The notes beneath the pieces were generated by a model. That model was not told the origin of the DNA and ran no database searches. It saw nothing but the letters and a program-made list of their open reading frames with translations. Position numbers and translations under genes: made by a program. From Planctomycetota bacterium (GTDB taxonomy: Bacteria; Planctomycetota; UBA11346), in NCBI GenBank assembly GCA_947440715.1, contig CANETI010000184.1:1-5648 (forward strand): a stretch of DNA of 5,648 nt, given 5' to 3'. Each line of letters opens with the position of its first letter. The stretch's first letter is position 1. This document shows positions 5,550 through 5,648 of the stretch, in pieces.

Positions 5550-5597
5550 GTCCTTGAAGAGGTCCTTGAAAAAGTCCTTGAGCAAGTCGGCGAGTTT
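5550..5597. repeat. 12-bp tandem repeat, three full copies plus a diverged fourth
   Basis: The unit begins GTCCTTGA: 5550-5561, 5562-5573 and 5574-5585, each ending in a slightly different purine-rich quartet. A fourth, diverged copy at 5586-5597 begins GTCGGCGA. Because 12 is a multiple of three, all frames stay open and encode four-residue repeats. In the frame of the small acidic ORF this reads VLEEVLEKVLEQVGEF. In the next frame it is a Lys/Ser/Leu repeat, and on the minus strand a Lys-Asp-Phe/Leu repeat. The first looks most like a natural helix. Confidence 0.65.
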
Positions 5598-5648
5598 GCG
5601 GGTCATTATTTATCGGCAACTACAAGGCTGTTGCGTAAGCTAATCGCG

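Noticed and set aside
5253..5606. Minus-strand frame of 117 residues with a Lys-Asp-Phe repeat and a very Phe-rich stretch
   Set aside because: It is antisense to the GAA-rich acidic gene, which turns Glu codons into Phe codons, and its ATG has no Shine-Dalgarno site. The plus-strand ORF has a strong one.
5434..5643. Plus-strand frame of 69 residues, Lys- and Ser-rich
   Set aside because: It overlaps the acidic gene in another frame, lacks a good Shine-Dalgarno site, and its composition follows from the purine tract and the 12-bp repeat.
1..5648. CRISPR array, tRNA, rRNA, toxin-antitoxin or phage genes
   Set aside because: I found no regularly spaced repeats of 25-40 bases, no cloverleaf or rRNA-like sequence and no integrase or transposase reading frame. 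The acidic small ORF has no paired toxin in view.

Overview
The window carries five conventional protein genes and one short gene on a bacterial chromosome. The order is: SpoIIE-type PP2C phosphatase (+), HAD phosphatase (+), aat (+), prfC (+), a 162-bp palindromic element, mog (-), then a leader region and a small acidic ORF (+) at the right edge. Coding density is high and base composition is close to balanced. Aat, RF3 and Mog together point to a Gram-negative bacterium. The phylum is not fixed by what I can read. Mog resembles proteobacterial Mog closely, whereas the phosphatase N-terminus and some RF3 motifs do not look like the standard enterobacterial versions, so a gammaproteobacterium or a member of the PVC group are both possible.

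Left part (1-2628): the phosphatase frame is open to the left edge of the window, so its true start is probably outside. It has two copies of a W-x-x-P-x-x-G-E module before the phosphatase domain. A weak hairpin with a T-run follows it. The HAD phosphatase then overlaps aat by the four bases ATGA, so these two are probably translationally coupled.

Middle (2629-4528): an 80-base gap leads to prfC (release factor 3), which has a short Ser/Thr/Pro/Ala-rich N-terminal extension and no visible Shine-Dalgarno site. Between the convergent prfC and mog lies an almost perfectly symmetrical inverted repeat of about 162 bp, flanked by a short direct repeat. It looks like a non-autonomous mobile or dispersed palindromic element, and it may also separate transcription of the two genes.

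Right part (4529-5648): mog (molybdopterin adenylyltransferase) runs leftward. About 195 bases without a clear gene follow, containing a GC-rich hairpin and AACCGC direct repeats. Then comes a 54-codon ORF with a very good AAGGAG ribosome binding site and an extremely acidic C-terminal half. Its stop codon lies inside a perfect 10-bp stem. Immediately downstream are a 12-bp tandem repeat and an in-frame open stretch to the window end. This right-hand corner is the least explained part of the window.

The genes serve separate housekeeping roles (signalling, phosphate-ester hydrolysis, N-end-rule tagging, translation termination, molybdenum cofactor synthesis). I see no evidence that they form one pathway or defence system.
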